DNA of 25,860 bases from Bacteroidota bacterium (lineage in GTDB: Bacteria > Bacteroidota > Ignavibacteria > T3Sed10-11): contig SKXH01000279.1 of the NCBI GenBank assembly GCA_007128495.1, forward strand, positions 1 to 25,860, written 5' to 3'. Position numbers and translations under genes: made by a program. The notes beneath the pieces are model-generated. The model was not told the origin of the DNA. It saw nothing but the letters and a program-made list of their open reading frames with translations, and did no database searches. Shown here in pieces: positions 15,508 to 24,872 of this stretch. Numbering within the stretch: position 1 is the first letter of the stretch; the number at the start of each line of letters is the position of its first letter.

Positions 15508-15928
15508 GTGATGGGTGTAGCAAGTTTCGGAACTCAACCTTAGCGGGCATAATTTTGGGCTTTGGATCTTATTGTAAAAAATGTTCACCAATTACCTTCT
15601 TATTAATTCAACATTATTTTTATTTAAAAGCAATATACAATCAAATAAGCAATTACTACTGTTACTTCTTGTATATATTAAAGACGGGTAAAAAATATTG
15701 ACATATGACAGGAAAAAAAATCTCAATTGATTTACATCAAGATACCATAAACTAAAAGAATTTTAACAAAAGTCAAATTTATTGCATAAAAATTTGGTTT
15801 ATCCTTGCGCCAATTTGCAATAAATTAAATAAAAACAATAGCTAAGAGAAAAATGATTTTCTTGATTTCGTGCTTAGGTTTTACTACCTTTAGGTGATTA
15901 GAAATTATTGAATTTCGGACATGAGGGA
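15508..15928. other. AT-rich non-coding region between divergent operons
   Basis: I find no convincing gene here. The stretch is AT-rich with runs of A. It contains a TTGACA at 15698-15703 without a clear -10 partner, the FNR-type box at 15727-15740, and presumably the dxr promoter, which I could not place with confidence. Confidence 0.6.
15727..15740. promoter_or_regulatory. Perfect FNR/ANR-type box
   Basis: TTGAT-TTAC-ATCAA matches the consensus TTGAT-N4-ATCAA at all ten defined bases. If used as a class II site at -41.5 for dxr, transcription would start near 15775, where a weak -10 (TTTAAC, 15762-15767) lies. CRP sites use TGTGA instead, so this would answer to an FNR-like rather than a cAMP-CRP protein. 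No such regulator is encoded in the window. Confidence 0.45.
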
Positions 15929-17092
15929 ATGAAAAATATCGCAATTTTAGGATCGACCGGCTCCATAGGAACAAGCAGTCTCGATGTAATTGCACGAAAT
16001 CCTGACCGGTACACGGTCGCATATTTAATTGCAAATAAAAACGTTGATCTGCTCGAAAAGCAGATCTCGCAATATAAACCGCGTGGGGTGGCCGTAATTG
16101 ACGATTGTGCGGCATCGGTATTACGAAAACTCACCAACGGTACAACCGAAATCCTTACCGGCATTGAAGGAGTGGAAGAACTCGTCCAGCGGGACGATAC
16201 CGACATTGTGATCAGCTCACTTGTCGGCTTTGCAGGGCTTCGACCTACTATCAAAGCAATTAAATCCGGGAAAAATATCGCCCTTGCGAATAAAGAAACG
16301 TTAGTCGTTGCCGGCGAGTTGATCATGGAACTTGCACGCAATAATAATGTTTCAATTATCCCGGTCGATAGTGAACATAGTGCCATTTTACAATGTTTGA
16401 TAGGTGAGGACCCGGCAACAATTGCCAAGGTAATACTTACTGCATCGGGAGGACCTTTTCTCAACACACCGATTGAAAAATTGAAAACGGCTACCGTTGA
16501 TGAAGCGCTGAATCACCCGAACTGGCAAATGGGAAATAAGATAACCATTGACTCGGCAACACTTATGAACAAAGGTCTCGAAGTCATAGAGGCGCACCAT
16601 TTGTTCGGATTGCCTGCAGATAAAATTGAAGTGGTAATTCATCCGCAATCGATCATTCACTCGATGGTTGAGTTTATAGACGGCTCGGTGAAAGCACAAC
16701 TCGGTGTACCGGACATGAAAATTCCGATCCAGTATGCGCTCACGTATCCCGAACGAACGGTTTCGAATTTTGAACGAGTGAATTTTACCGAAATGGGTAC
16801 AATGATGTTCCGCAAACCGGATATAGAGCAGTTTCCGTGCCTTCGCCTTGCACTCGAAGCAATGCGGGCGGGGGGCTCTCTGCCGACAGTTTTGAATGCT
16901 GCCAACGAGATAGCCGTGCATGCATTCTTAAATAATGAAATTACATTTATGCAGATTCCTGAATTTATAGAAAAGGCAATGAACGATCATACGACTATTA
17001 TGAATCCGACATTACAAATTATAGAAAAAACAGACCGGGAGACGCGACAACGGGTCCGGTCTTTAATACAACACGATTTAAGGAGCGAGTGA
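15929..17092 (+). CDS. dxr: 1-deoxy-D-xylulose 5-phosphate reductoisomerase
   Basis: I start this at ATG 15929 (MKNIAILGSTGSIG), giving 387 residues, the usual family length and N-terminus; GAGGGA lies directly before it. A TTG at 15908 in frame would add seven residues. The enzyme makes 2-C-methyl-D-erythritol 4-phosphate with NADPH, the first committed step of the MEP isoprenoid pathway, in the cytoplasm. The NADPH loop GSTGSIG is at 8-14. Next come ANKETLV, the metal and substrate motif PVDSEHSAI, LTASGGPFL, KITIDSATLMNKGLE and HPQSIIHSMVEF. The stop is four bases from the rseP start, and rseP's ribosome-binding site lies within this gene's end, so the two are co-transcribed. dxr-rseP is a widespread pair in bacteria. 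Confidence 0.97.
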   Translation: MKNIAILGSTGSIGTSSLDVIARNPDRYTVAYLIANKNVDLLEKQISQYKPRGVAVIDDCAASVLRKLTNGTTEILTGIEGVEELVQRDDTDIVISSLVGFAGLRPTIKAIKSGKNIALANKETLVVAGELIMELARNNNVSIIPVDSEHSAILQCLIGEDPATIAKVILTASGGPFLNTPIEKLKTATVDEALNHPNWQMGNKITIDSATLMNKGLEVIEAHHLFGLPADKIEVVIHPQSIIHSMVEFIDGSVKAQLGVPDMKIPIQYALTYPERTVSNFERVNFTEMGTMMFRKPDIEQFPCLRLALEAMRAGGSLPTVLNAANEIAVHAFLNNEITFMQIPEFIEKAMNDHTTIMNPTLQIIEKTDRETRQRVRSLIQHDLRSE

Positions 17093-17096
17093 TTTT

Positions 17097-18413
17097 ATGG
17101 ATATACTTTCTGCCGTTTTTTACTTTTTGATAACAATTGGAATAATTATATTTGTCCACGAACTCGGACATTTTCTGGCGGCCAAACTGTGCGGAATGCG
17201 GGTCGAAAAGTTTTCGATTGGTTTTCCACCGAAACTCATCAGTAAAAAATACGGCGAGACCGAATACACATTGGCGCTAATTCCGCTCGGTGGCTACGTA
17301 AAGATCAGCGGTATGGTCGATGAGAGTATGGATACCGAGTTTCAAAAGCAGGAACCACAACCGTGGGAATATCGCTCGAAACCAATCTATCAAAGAATGT
17401 TCGTCATCAGCGCCGGTGTTTTGATGAACGCAATTGTTGCCGTTATGATCTTTTGGGGGATCAATTTCACCCAAGGGCAGCATGTTGAAGATACCACCTC
17501 GATCGGCTATGTTGCCCCGGAAACACCGGCGTATGTAGCCGGACTACAACCCGATGATAAGATCGTTCAAATAAACAACCGGGAAATAAACCATTGGGGT
17601 GAAGTGCAACGCATCATCAACGCAGAGGCAATAGGTCAACCACTTACATTTATCATAGAACGTGACGGTATTCAGCAAACCCTTACGCTGCCGGCAGAGG
17701 AGAATATATCTTCACCGCAGGAACAATTCGGCATCGTACAGCAACATACCAGGGCAGTTGCAACCCAGGTGATGTCAGATTCTCCTGCCGAGGAAGTCGG
17801 TATGCAGGCGGGCGACCGCTTTGTAACAATTAACGGCGAGCGAATTACAAACGAGCAACAAGTTATACAGATAGTATCTGCCCACGCAGGAGAAGAAATA
17901 ACTATCGAATGGGAACGTAACGGCGAAGTGTTAATGGGCAGTGTCGTTCCCACCGATGAAGGACGCATTGGGATCGGCATCGGCAGGGATTATACCGGAC
18001 CGGTACGCCATATCCAATACGGCTTTTTTGCTGCAATTCCCGCGGGAATAAACGATATGTTCGAAATGCTCGGTTTACTGCTTCGATCGATATGGATGAT
18101 GATTACCGGGACCCTTGCATTCAGTGAAAATGTGGGCGGGCCGATAATGATCGCAAATCTCGCCTCACAAACGGCGCAAGCCGGCATTGTTGCATTCCTG
18201 TCATTTGTCGGATTGTTAAGCATCACGATCGCATTCATCAATATTTTACCGTTTCCGGTACTGGACGGCGGTCATCTGATGTACCTGGTTTACGAAATGA
18301 TTGTCGGGAAAGAGGTTCCTGCAAAAGTGCAGATAGCGTTGCAGCAAATAGGTTTCGTGCTTATACTTGCATTAATGGCATTCGTCATATATAATGATAT
18401 TATGCGGTTGTAA
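17097..18413 (+). CDS. rseP: Site-2 intramembrane zinc metalloprotease RseP
   Basis: The 438-residue inner-membrane protease has the zinc motif HELGH at 21-25 in its first span and the second active-site motif NILPFPVLDGG from residue 382. Two PDZ domains lie between them in the periplasm (about 125-200 and 205-285; look for PAYVAGLQPDDKIVQINNRE and PAEEVGMQAGDRFVTINGER). RseP cuts anti-sigma factors and leftover signal peptides within the membrane. It starts at ATG 17097 with AAGGAG 11 bases upstream. It is followed after 28 bases by a secreted-protein gene, so the transcript probably continues. The neighbours usual elsewhere (cdsA, uppS, bamA) are absent, and envelope and signalling genes follow instead. 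Confidence 0.97.
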   Translation: MDILSAVFYFLITIGIIIFVHELGHFLAAKLCGMRVEKFSIGFPPKLISKKYGETEYTLALIPLGGYVKISGMVDESMDTEFQKQEPQPWEYRSKPIYQRMFVISAGVLMNAIVAVMIFWGINFTQGQHVEDTTSIGYVAPETPAYVAGLQPDDKIVQINNREINHWGEVQRIINAEAIGQPLTFIIERDGIQQTLTLPAEENISSPQEQFGIVQQHTRAVATQVMSDSPAEEVGMQAGDRFVTINGERITNEQQVIQIVSAHAGEEITIEWERNGEVLMGSVVPTDEGRIGIGIGRDYTGPVRHIQYGFFAAIPAGINDMFEMLGLLLRSIWMMITGTLAFSENVGGPIMIANLASQTAQAGIVAFLSFVGLLSITIAFINILPFPVLDGGHLMYLVYEMIVGKEVPAKVQIALQQIGFVLILALMAFVIYNDIMRL

Positions 18414-18441
18414 CAACCAACATACAAAATAAGGGGCGCCT

Positions 18442-19623
18442 ATGCGACTATACAAGTCGTTGTATAAAATACTTCTAAAGGGAGCGATATCATTGTGTTT
18501 GCTGGGCATACAATTGCCTGAAAGTTCATATCAGCAGGTACAAGCACAACCGCAGCCCAATGTAAATATCACCTTCAATGCGCAGGTTATAGATGTTGAT
18601 GTTTTTTATGTCGGTGATGTTATATTCAACCTGCAGGATCTGATGACTTCACCGCAGGGTCCGATCTTCTTCTCTATAAACGTCACATCGGATCAAGCGG
18701 CAAACGTTATGTTTGGCATTGAGTTTACCGCTGATACCGATGTTGTTCAGGGCGACGTTGAATTATTCTCAGGATTAACGCATCCGATAAGGATTGAAGC
18801 AGGACAGCCAAAGTTCTTCACAAGCCGGGATCTCGCGCAAGGTGGAAGACTCGAAATGTTTAGTGCAGAAACTATCGACTTGTCAAGACAGAGCGGGCCT
18901 GCACAAAAAATCGTCGAAGCGATTCGTGCAACCTCACGCGTTCCCGACGGCATATATAACATTACTTTTACAGTTTACCACACTGAAAGCGATTCTGAAC
19001 CATACCAACCAAGGAGTCTTGTTTTCGGCCCTCAATCTATTCAATTAGAAATAAGAAACCCCACACGCGTCGAATTGTTGAGTCCGATGGACGGTGACCG
19101 GATTGTAACACAGTTCCCGCATTTTCAATGGCGTTCCGATACACGCGATGTGGTAGTGCGCGTTTTCGAGATGCGTCCCGGCATACGTTCTCCCGAAGAA
19201 GCCATCACCGGGATCCCCCATCTGGAGAAAAGAGTTACGGGCAATAATCAACTGACATATCCGTCAACCGGAGCCGATGCCCGGCCTCTCGAACCCGGCA
19301 AACAGTATATCTGGTATCTCGAAGGTGTATATAGGACAAGCGCAAACAGAGAAGAAGCGATTATCAGCGAACTCCATACTTTTACGGTGATCGATCCATC
19401 GCAGGAGGGCAGGTACAACATCCTGTGGTCTGAGCTCAAACAATTATTAGAAGATGAACATCCTCATATTGTCGAAGAGATTGAACAGGGAAACTTCGAA
19501 CATATCGAAGCAAGATTTCTCGATGGAGCGCAAATTACCACTGAGGAACTCCAGATGATCATCAATGCAATTCGTGCCGGTGTAAATAATCCGGAAATAT
19601 TGAACGTTTCAATTCAGGAATAG
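18442..19623 (+). CDS. Secreted protein of unknown function with an Ig/fibronectin-like domain
   Basis: The 393-residue protein starts at ATG behind AAGGGG. The signal peptide ends near residue 36 (VQAQPQ). Residues about 38-200 are beta-rich and unlike anything I recognise. Residues about 205-315 begin RVELLSPMDGDRIVTQFPHF and continue with a W-x-S core and an 'LEPGKQYIWYLEG' strand. That is the pattern of fibronectin III-like or Ig-like domains seen in cell-surface proteins of this group. The last 75 residues are helical and acidic. It would sit in the periplasm or at the cell surface. Its stop is one base from the FecR-domain gene start, so the two products are made together and may interact. 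Confidence 0.78.
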   Translation: MRLYKSLYKILLKGAISLCLLGIQLPESSYQQVQAQPQPNVNITFNAQVIDVDVFYVGDVIFNLQDLMTSPQGPIFFSINVTSDQAANVMFGIEFTADTDVVQGDVELFSGLTHPIRIEAGQPKFFTSRDLAQGGRLEMFSAETIDLSRQSGPAQKIVEAIRATSRVPDGIYNITFTVYHTESDSEPYQPRSLVFGPQSIQLEIRNPTRVELLSPMDGDRIVTQFPHFQWRSDTRDVVVRVFEMRPGIRSPEEAITGIPHLEKRVTGNNQLTYPSTGADARPLEPGKQYIWYLEGVYRTSANREEAIISELHTFTVIDPSQEGRYNILWSELKQLLEDEHPHIVEEIEQGNFEHIEARFLDGAQITTEELQMIINAIRAGVNNPEILNVSIQE

Positions 19624-19624
19624 T

Positions 19625-20371
19625 ATGAACAAAATACTTATTATTACATTGTTCCTAACTTTCATGGCTCAACCGGAAGCTCCCGTCAGAGCCGGGGATA
19701 ATGGAAATAACGATGAACGGCCGACCATAGCGCTGGTCAACCGGGTCGTGGAGATCGTGGAACGTCGATCACCGGCAATAGACTGGCAGCCCGCCAATAT
19801 CGGCGATCTTCTCAATTCGGGAGATGTCGTGAAAACGGGAGAGGGTTCCTTTTCATTAATCAGGTTCTATGACAACAGTTTACTCCGTATCCGGGAATTA
19901 TCCGAAGTGACGGTGTATGCTGAACGTGACAGGGAAAACTATCATCGCGATATTGAAATAGATGAGGGGGCGGTTGGTTTTGATATCAGTAAAAAAGAAT
20001 CCGACCGCTTTGAATTTTCAACTCCCACTTCTGTCGCATCGATCCGCGGCTCTACCGGCATACTCATTGTGCGACCGGACAGCCCCGACATATTCCTGCT
20101 GGTAACCGGACTTGCTCATTTATTGAACCTGATATCGGGAGAAGACATTGAAATAAACAGCGGTGAAATTGTCTTTTCATTTCCCGATGGAACTATGGAA
20201 AAACGCGAGATCACCGAAAGTGATCTTGAGGAATACGGAAATCCGGATGACGAGCTATACGAAACACCGGTAGAACGTCAGCAGAGAACTATCGAGATAC
20301 GCACGATAGATGAGGATGGAAATGCGCGCACGATAATCATAGAATACGAAGAAGATAAAACAGATCAATAA
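19625..20371 (+). CDS. Periplasmic FecR-domain protein
   Basis: The 248-residue protein has an N-terminal signal peptide (to about residue 23). Residues about 38-150 are a FecR domain: an opening VNRVVEIVERR, then 'GDLLNSGDVVKTGEGSFSLI', 'DNSLLRIREL' and the diagnostic FSTPTSVASIRGSTG at 131-145. FecR domains occur in anti-sigma regulators and, without a transmembrane anchor as here, in periplasmic proteins whose binding partner is unknown. The C-terminal part after 200 is acidic and probably disordered. No sigma factor gene is adjacent, so the classic FecI/FecR scheme does not fit. The gene lies between the Ig-domain protein and the barrel, in one transcript. A structural or signal-relay role in the envelope is inference. 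Confidence 0.88.
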   Translation: MNKILIITLFLTFMAQPEAPVRAGDNGNNDERPTIALVNRVVEIVERRSPAIDWQPANIGDLLNSGDVVKTGEGSFSLIRFYDNSLLRIRELSEVTVYAERDRENYHRDIEIDEGAVGFDISKKESDRFEFSTPTSVASIRGSTGILIVRPDSPDIFLLVTGLAHLLNLISGEDIEINSGEIVFSFPDGTMEKREITESDLEEYGNPDDELYETPVERQQRTIEIRTIDEDGNARTIIIEYEEDKTDQ

Positions 20372-20403
20372 AATATCAAGTATCAGTACAATCCGAGGAG
20401 TTA

Positions 20404-22821
20404 ATGCTAAATCCGCGTGTTTTTTTAGTAATTATCATCGCGCTTGCAGCTTCATTGTATAGTAATGCACAGCCATCCGATTATTTTTTATTTGTAAATC
20501 ACCAGGAAGTTACGAAAGATAGTCCCCTTGAAATACGCGCCCACCTTTTACGCACAGGGGAAATACAGGAAATATATTTAATGTACCGGCCGTTCGGGTC
20601 CTCAGAATATAATCCTGTTGAGATGTCGGTTTCAGGAAATTCGGCTACTGCTGTAATACCGGCAGATCGGGTATCACCGCCTCATATTGAGTATTACATT
20701 AAACTTATTTCACATGACGGCTCGGAACACACGTATCCTGTCAGCGATCCCGAATATAATCCCGAAATGGCACCTGTAAGATCGGTGACAGTGTCAGGAG
20801 ACAATATCACAATTCTCAGTCCGCAAGAAAATGAAACTGTTGAATTCCGGGACCTGGTCATATCGGTATCATTATTTGAGGTACTCGAAAATTATGACAA
20901 AGATAAAACACAGGTGTTTATAGACGGTAAAGATATAACAAGTCACACACTATTTTCCGACGATATACTCATCGCTGTGCCTTCAAATATCGACGGCCTC
21001 AATCTTTCATCAGGTGAAAAAACTATACATTTAACATTTCGCGAAGTAAATACCGGTGAAGAACATTCTCTGAACTGGAACTTCAATCTGACCGGTTCTC
21101 CCGCAATCGGTCCCATTACTGAAGATTTTCGCTACGATATCTCAATGCGGGGTGAATCCCGTAACGAGACATTCGGGGGCACATCGACGTGGTACAATCG
21201 CAGCACCATAACATTTGACGGGTCACTGCCATGGATACGTTTCCGTTCAAATCTGCACGTAACAAATGAGGAACGCAGCTTCCGGCAGCCGCAAAACCGG
21301 TACTCTTTTTCGGCTGAAATGCCCTGGCTTCGCTTACATGCAGGCGATACGTATCCGCGTTTTCCCTCGCTGATAATGAACGGCAGACGACTGCGCGGCT
21401 TTTTCGGTGAGCTCGAGCTCGGATGGTTTAATCTTGAATATGCAACAGGCCAAACAATTCGAAGTGTTGAGGGAAGCGAGATAGACCGGATATCGGCATT
21501 CGGTGAAGATGGTTCTGCGATTCAACCTCCTCCCAACAGCACCCTCGTTGACGATTCAACATACGCCCTTTATAGCCACGGGACACATACGCGGACATTA
21601 ACAGCAATCCGGCCGAGCTTCGGCAGCCGTGATTTTATTCAAATGGGGTTCACCTATCTCCACTCTCAGGATGATATCGGATCCGTGGAATTCGGCAGGC
21701 GTCCGGCTGAAAACCTGGTCGTCGGCAGCGACCTGCGGGTCTCACTCGACCGGAGGAGAATAGAGTTTACCGGTGAGATTGCGGGCAGCATGCAGAACAC
21801 CGACATTTCCCGCGGGAACCTCACGCGGGAGGAGCTGGAGGACCTTATGGGCAGCGAGGCCGTCGACCAGCTCGAGGACATATTTTCTTTATCCACGTTA
21901 CAAAGTTTTATCACGGTCAATCAATATCTCGTTCCATTCGATCCGACGGAATTATCATCCCTTGCGATCGATCTTAATCTTCGATTAAATTATTTCGGGA
22001 ACAACTTTCAATTCGGATACATCAGACGGGGCAACGATTATAACTCATTCGGCTTGACGGCTCTCAGACGCGACGTGGAGGGTATCAGGGTGCGCGACCG
22101 GCTCCGGCTCATGGATAATCAATTATACTTCGATGTCTCTGTCGAGAGTTTGCGCGATAACTTGCACGACACAAAAGCACATACGACACATTTCAACCGG
22201 TATGATGCTTCCGTGTCATATTACCCGCGCCGCGATTTACCATCGATTACGGTCGGGTATGGATATTATAAAAACGATAATAATGTGGAACTCTTCGAGC
22301 CAACTGCAATCCGCGATGTCACAAACCGGTTTTTTACACAATTGGCCCATAATATTTTCTGGGGGGCACACCATAACGGTTCGTTATCATTTAATATGTC
22401 TCTTCGTGACGATCAAACAGACCGCAACGCCGATGTGGACGTTTATAATATAATTGCGATGATAAACAGCCGATTTGACGACATGCCGCTGCGAACAAAC
22501 ATCGGGCTCGGTGTTTACCATAGTAAAATTCCATTTTTTGAATCCCCGGAAAACGAAAACGAGCAGGGTCGATTTGTTCAAACCGATTTCGATTACTATA
22601 ATCTTATCCTCGGCGGCGAGGTTCGTTTGCTCGGAAATGACCTCATACTCAATGCATCGTTCATCCCGACATTCGGAGATTACAACCGGACGGTCTATCA
22701 GGCAGGGGCGCAATATTATTTCATGCACAATCTTTCGGTCGTTCTTCAGGCAGATTATCTTGTGAATCCGAATAACCGCGATGATATGGTCTCGAATCTT
22801 ATGCTTCGTTACGATATATGA
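20404..22821 (+). CDS. Large outer-membrane beta-barrel protein with N-terminal Ig-like domains
   Basis: The 805-residue protein starts at ATG with AGGAG upstream. It has a signal peptide ending near SNAQ (residue 22). Residues about 23-235 form two beta-sandwich segments (PLEIRAHLLRTGEIQEIYLM; ITILSPQENETVEF). From about 245 to the end it reads as alternating strands with aromatic girdles and ends NLMLRYDI, as in many barrels. It has no TonB box or plug domain that I can see. Codons 459-490 (about 21780-21888) are much richer in G+C than the rest and encode a charged helical insert (NLTREELEDLMGSEAVDQLE). The gene overlaps the cyclase start by four bases (ATGA), so translation is coupled. 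I cannot name a family; export, adhesion or sensing are all open. Confidence 0.82.
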   Translation: MLNPRVFLVIIIALAASLYSNAQPSDYFLFVNHQEVTKDSPLEIRAHLLRTGEIQEIYLMYRPFGSSEYNPVEMSVSGNSATAVIPADRVSPPHIEYYIKLISHDGSEHTYPVSDPEYNPEMAPVRSVTVSGDNITILSPQENETVEFRDLVISVSLFEVLENYDKDKTQVFIDGKDITSHTLFSDDILIAVPSNIDGLNLSSGEKTIHLTFREVNTGEEHSLNWNFNLTGSPAIGPITEDFRYDISMRGESRNETFGGTSTWYNRSTITFDGSLPWIRFRSNLHVTNEERSFRQPQNRYSFSAEMPWLRLHAGDTYPRFPSLIMNGRRLRGFFGELELGWFNLEYATGQTIRSVEGSEIDRISAFGEDGSAIQPPPNSTLVDDSTYALYSHGTHTRTLTAIRPSFGSRDFIQMGFTYLHSQDDIGSVEFGRRPAENLVVGSDLRVSLDRRRIEFTGEIAGSMQNTDISRGNLTREELEDLMGSEAVDQLEDIFSLSTLQSFITVNQYLVPFDPTELSSLAIDLNLRLNYFGNNFQFGYIRRGNDYNSFGLTALRRDVEGIRVRDRLRLMDNQLYFDVSVESLRDNLHDTKAHTTHFNRYDASVSYYPRRDLPSITVGYGYYKNDNNVELFEPTAIRDVTNRFFTQLAHNIFWGAHHNGSLSFNMSLRDDQTDRNADVDVYNIIAMINSRFDDMPLRTNIGLGVYHSKIPFFESPENENEQGRFVQTDFDYYNLILGGEVRLLGNDLILNASFIPTFGDYNRTVYQAGAQYYFMHNLSVVLQADYLVNPNNRDDMVSNLMLRYDI

Positions 22822-24848
22822 TAGAAAATAAACTGAAAATCAGTGGCGGAAAGGATTGGAGTCAACGACTTGTAATCGGGTTGTGCATAGGTTTGCTGGT
22901 TACTATATTTGTTCAGGATACATTCTACAATTTCGGATTATTTCATAAACTTCATCTTTCCACCATCGATCACCGGTTCAATCAACGCGGACCGCTTGTG
23001 CGCGACGGCACCGAATTGGATGTGGTCATTTTGGGCATATCCCGCGAAAGCTTCGAAACCGCCCCCGATCCTTATCCTTTCCCGCGACACTATTACGCAC
23101 GTGCAATTCGTAACCTTAATAAACTCGGCGCCAAAGTCATCGGTATCGACCTTATATTCGACACACCGGTATATCAGGAACCCGAACAAGACGAAGTGCT
23201 CTATAATGAAATTAAAGAAGCGGAGAATACTGTCCTGGCGGGTATCCTCCGCGGTATCGAGCGGCGCGGCGAAGCCGAAGCGGTTATCGTGCAAGAAGGT
23301 GACACGTTCGGCAACATATTCTTTGAAGCCGATAGTTCATTAGGATTTGTGCAAATGCGAAAGGATCCGGACGGGGTAGTTCGACGGTATCCGGTTTCAA
23401 TGTTAACCCGCGGCGGAGCTCGTATGATGCCGTCATTCGGTACGGCAATACTGAACCGCTACGACGGACGCGACGCTCTCACTCAACCGCATATCGATAA
23501 TAATAAGTTCATACTCGGCGACCGCACTATTCCCCGCATGGCAGAAACGGTATATATTAACTATTACGGGCCATCGGGTACCTTCACACACTTTGACCTG
23601 ATAGATGTGATAGACGATGAAACTTTTACTACCCTTGATGAAATCCGGTATGGAGTAGACCTTGATATTTTCTACGATTTTCTTGAGACGAATCCGTTTG
23701 AGGATAAAGTTGTGCTGATCGGGCCGGTATTCCCCGAATCGCAGGATTTACATTCAACGCCGGTACATCCCGAGGGAGCGCCCGACTTTAATGAGATGTA
23801 CGGTGTAGAGATCCATGCGAATATGATACAGGCAATGCTCGACAATAACTATCTGAAGCCGGTTTCAAATTTCACGGCTTCACTCATAGTCATTTTGTCT
23901 GCTTTCATTTTATTTATGCTGATCACAGTTATAAAGGCAGTCAAGTTCCGGCATCAATTCCTGCTTGAGATCATATCAATACTGATTGCTGCCGGGGCTG
24001 TTTATCTCGTATTTTACTCAGCGGATTGGTACTTCATCAACAAAAATTTAATCATCCCCGTCGTCGGTCCTGTTACGTCTGTAATTCTCGGCTATTTCGG
24101 AACGACAATCCATCAATACCTGACTGAGCGGCGGCAAAAGGAAATGGTCAAATCGATTTTCGGTCATTATGTAAGTCCGGCAATCGTCAATGAACTGATT
24201 AGCGATACCGATAAACTGCGTCTCGGCGGAGAGAGAAGAGAATTAACCGTTCTTTTCAGCGATATAGCAGGATTTACATCCATATCCGAAGAGCTGCCCC
24301 CCGAAGAACTCGTTGACCTACTGAACGAATACCTCGACGCAATGACCAGCATAATCATTAAGAATATCGGTACGCTCGATAAATATGAAGGCGATGCCAT
24401 CATGGCTTTCTGGGGAGCTCCTATTCCGCTCCGCGATCACGCTTACTATGCCTGTTTGTCCGCAATCGAAATGCAGCAGGCGTTAAATCAATTAGGAAAA
24501 GGCAGCGATAAGAATAAAAAGAAAATAAATTTACAGACGAGAATCGGCATTAATACCGGGGAAATGATCGTGGGAAATATGGGTGGTAAAGAACGATTTG
24601 ACTATACGGTAATCGGCGATAACGTAAATCTTGCTGCACGTCTGGAGGTAACGAATAAAAATTATGGAACGAATATAATAATCAGTCACAACACATATCA
24701 GCATGTAAAAGATTATGTTATTGTACGCGAGCTGGATACAATTGTCGTGAAGGGGAAAACAGAAGGTACTACTATTTATGAATTAATCGACATGCGAAAA
24801 GAGGGTTTCCCTGAAGGTGTTCGGCCCATCGACTTTGCCGACGTGTAA
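22818..24848 (+). CDS. CHASE2-domain adenylate cyclase (class III)
   Basis: The 676-residue protein has one span at about 17-37, a periplasmic CHASE2 sensor at about 45-350 (GISRESFETAPDPYPFPR; KVIGIDLIFDTP; KVVLIGPVF), three more spans (about 353-373, 381-401 and 410-432) and a cytoplasmic class III cyclase domain at about 472-655. All key residues are present: metal-binding D482 (FSDIAGF) and D526 (EGDAIM), adenine-selecting K522 (DKYEGD) and D595 (FDYTVIG), and transition-state N604 and R608 (NLAAR). It should make cAMP in response to a signal in the periplasm. It overlaps the barrel gene by ATGA. The linker from 433-471 (HQYLTERRQKEMVKSIFGHY) has the usual form before such domains. Confidence 0.95.
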   Translation: MIENKLKISGGKDWSQRLVIGLCIGLLVTIFVQDTFYNFGLFHKLHLSTIDHRFNQRGPLVRDGTELDVVILGISRESFETAPDPYPFPRHYYARAIRNLNKLGAKVIGIDLIFDTPVYQEPEQDEVLYNEIKEAENTVLAGILRGIERRGEAEAVIVQEGDTFGNIFFEADSSLGFVQMRKDPDGVVRRYPVSMLTRGGARMMPSFGTAILNRYDGRDALTQPHIDNNKFILGDRTIPRMAETVYINYYGPSGTFTHFDLIDVIDDETFTTLDEIRYGVDLDIFYDFLETNPFEDKVVLIGPVFPESQDLHSTPVHPEGAPDFNEMYGVEIHANMIQAMLDNNYLKPVSNFTASLIVILSAFILFMLITVIKAVKFRHQFLLEIISILIAAGAVYLVFYSADWYFINKNLIIPVVGPVTSVILGYFGTTIHQYLTERRQKEMVKSIFGHYVSPAIVNELISDTDKLRLGGERRELTVLFSDIAGFTSISEELPPEELVDLLNEYLDAMTSIIIKNIGTLDKYEGDAIMAFWGAPIPLRDHAYYACLSAIEMQQALNQLGKGSDKNKKKINLQTRIGINTGEMIVGNMGGKERFDYTVIGDNVNLAARLEVTNKNYGTNIIISHNTYQHVKDYVIVRELDTIVVKGKTEGTTIYELIDMRKEGFPEGVRPIDFADV

Positions 24849-24872
24849 TATATTAGATTATTTTTATCTTTC

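Noticed and set aside
15698..15703. Isolated TTGACA upstream of dxr as a promoter
   Set aside because: No acceptable -10 hexamer is found 16-18 bases downstream.
15825..16467. Minus-strand open frames over the 5' part of dxr and its leader
   Set aside because: They are antisense to a clear dxr gene and have no family pattern or ribosome-binding site.
19625..20371. Anti-sigma factor FecR of a FecI/FecR iron system
   Set aside because: No sigma factor gene, no transmembrane anchor before the FecR domain and no TonB-dependent receptor is adjacent.
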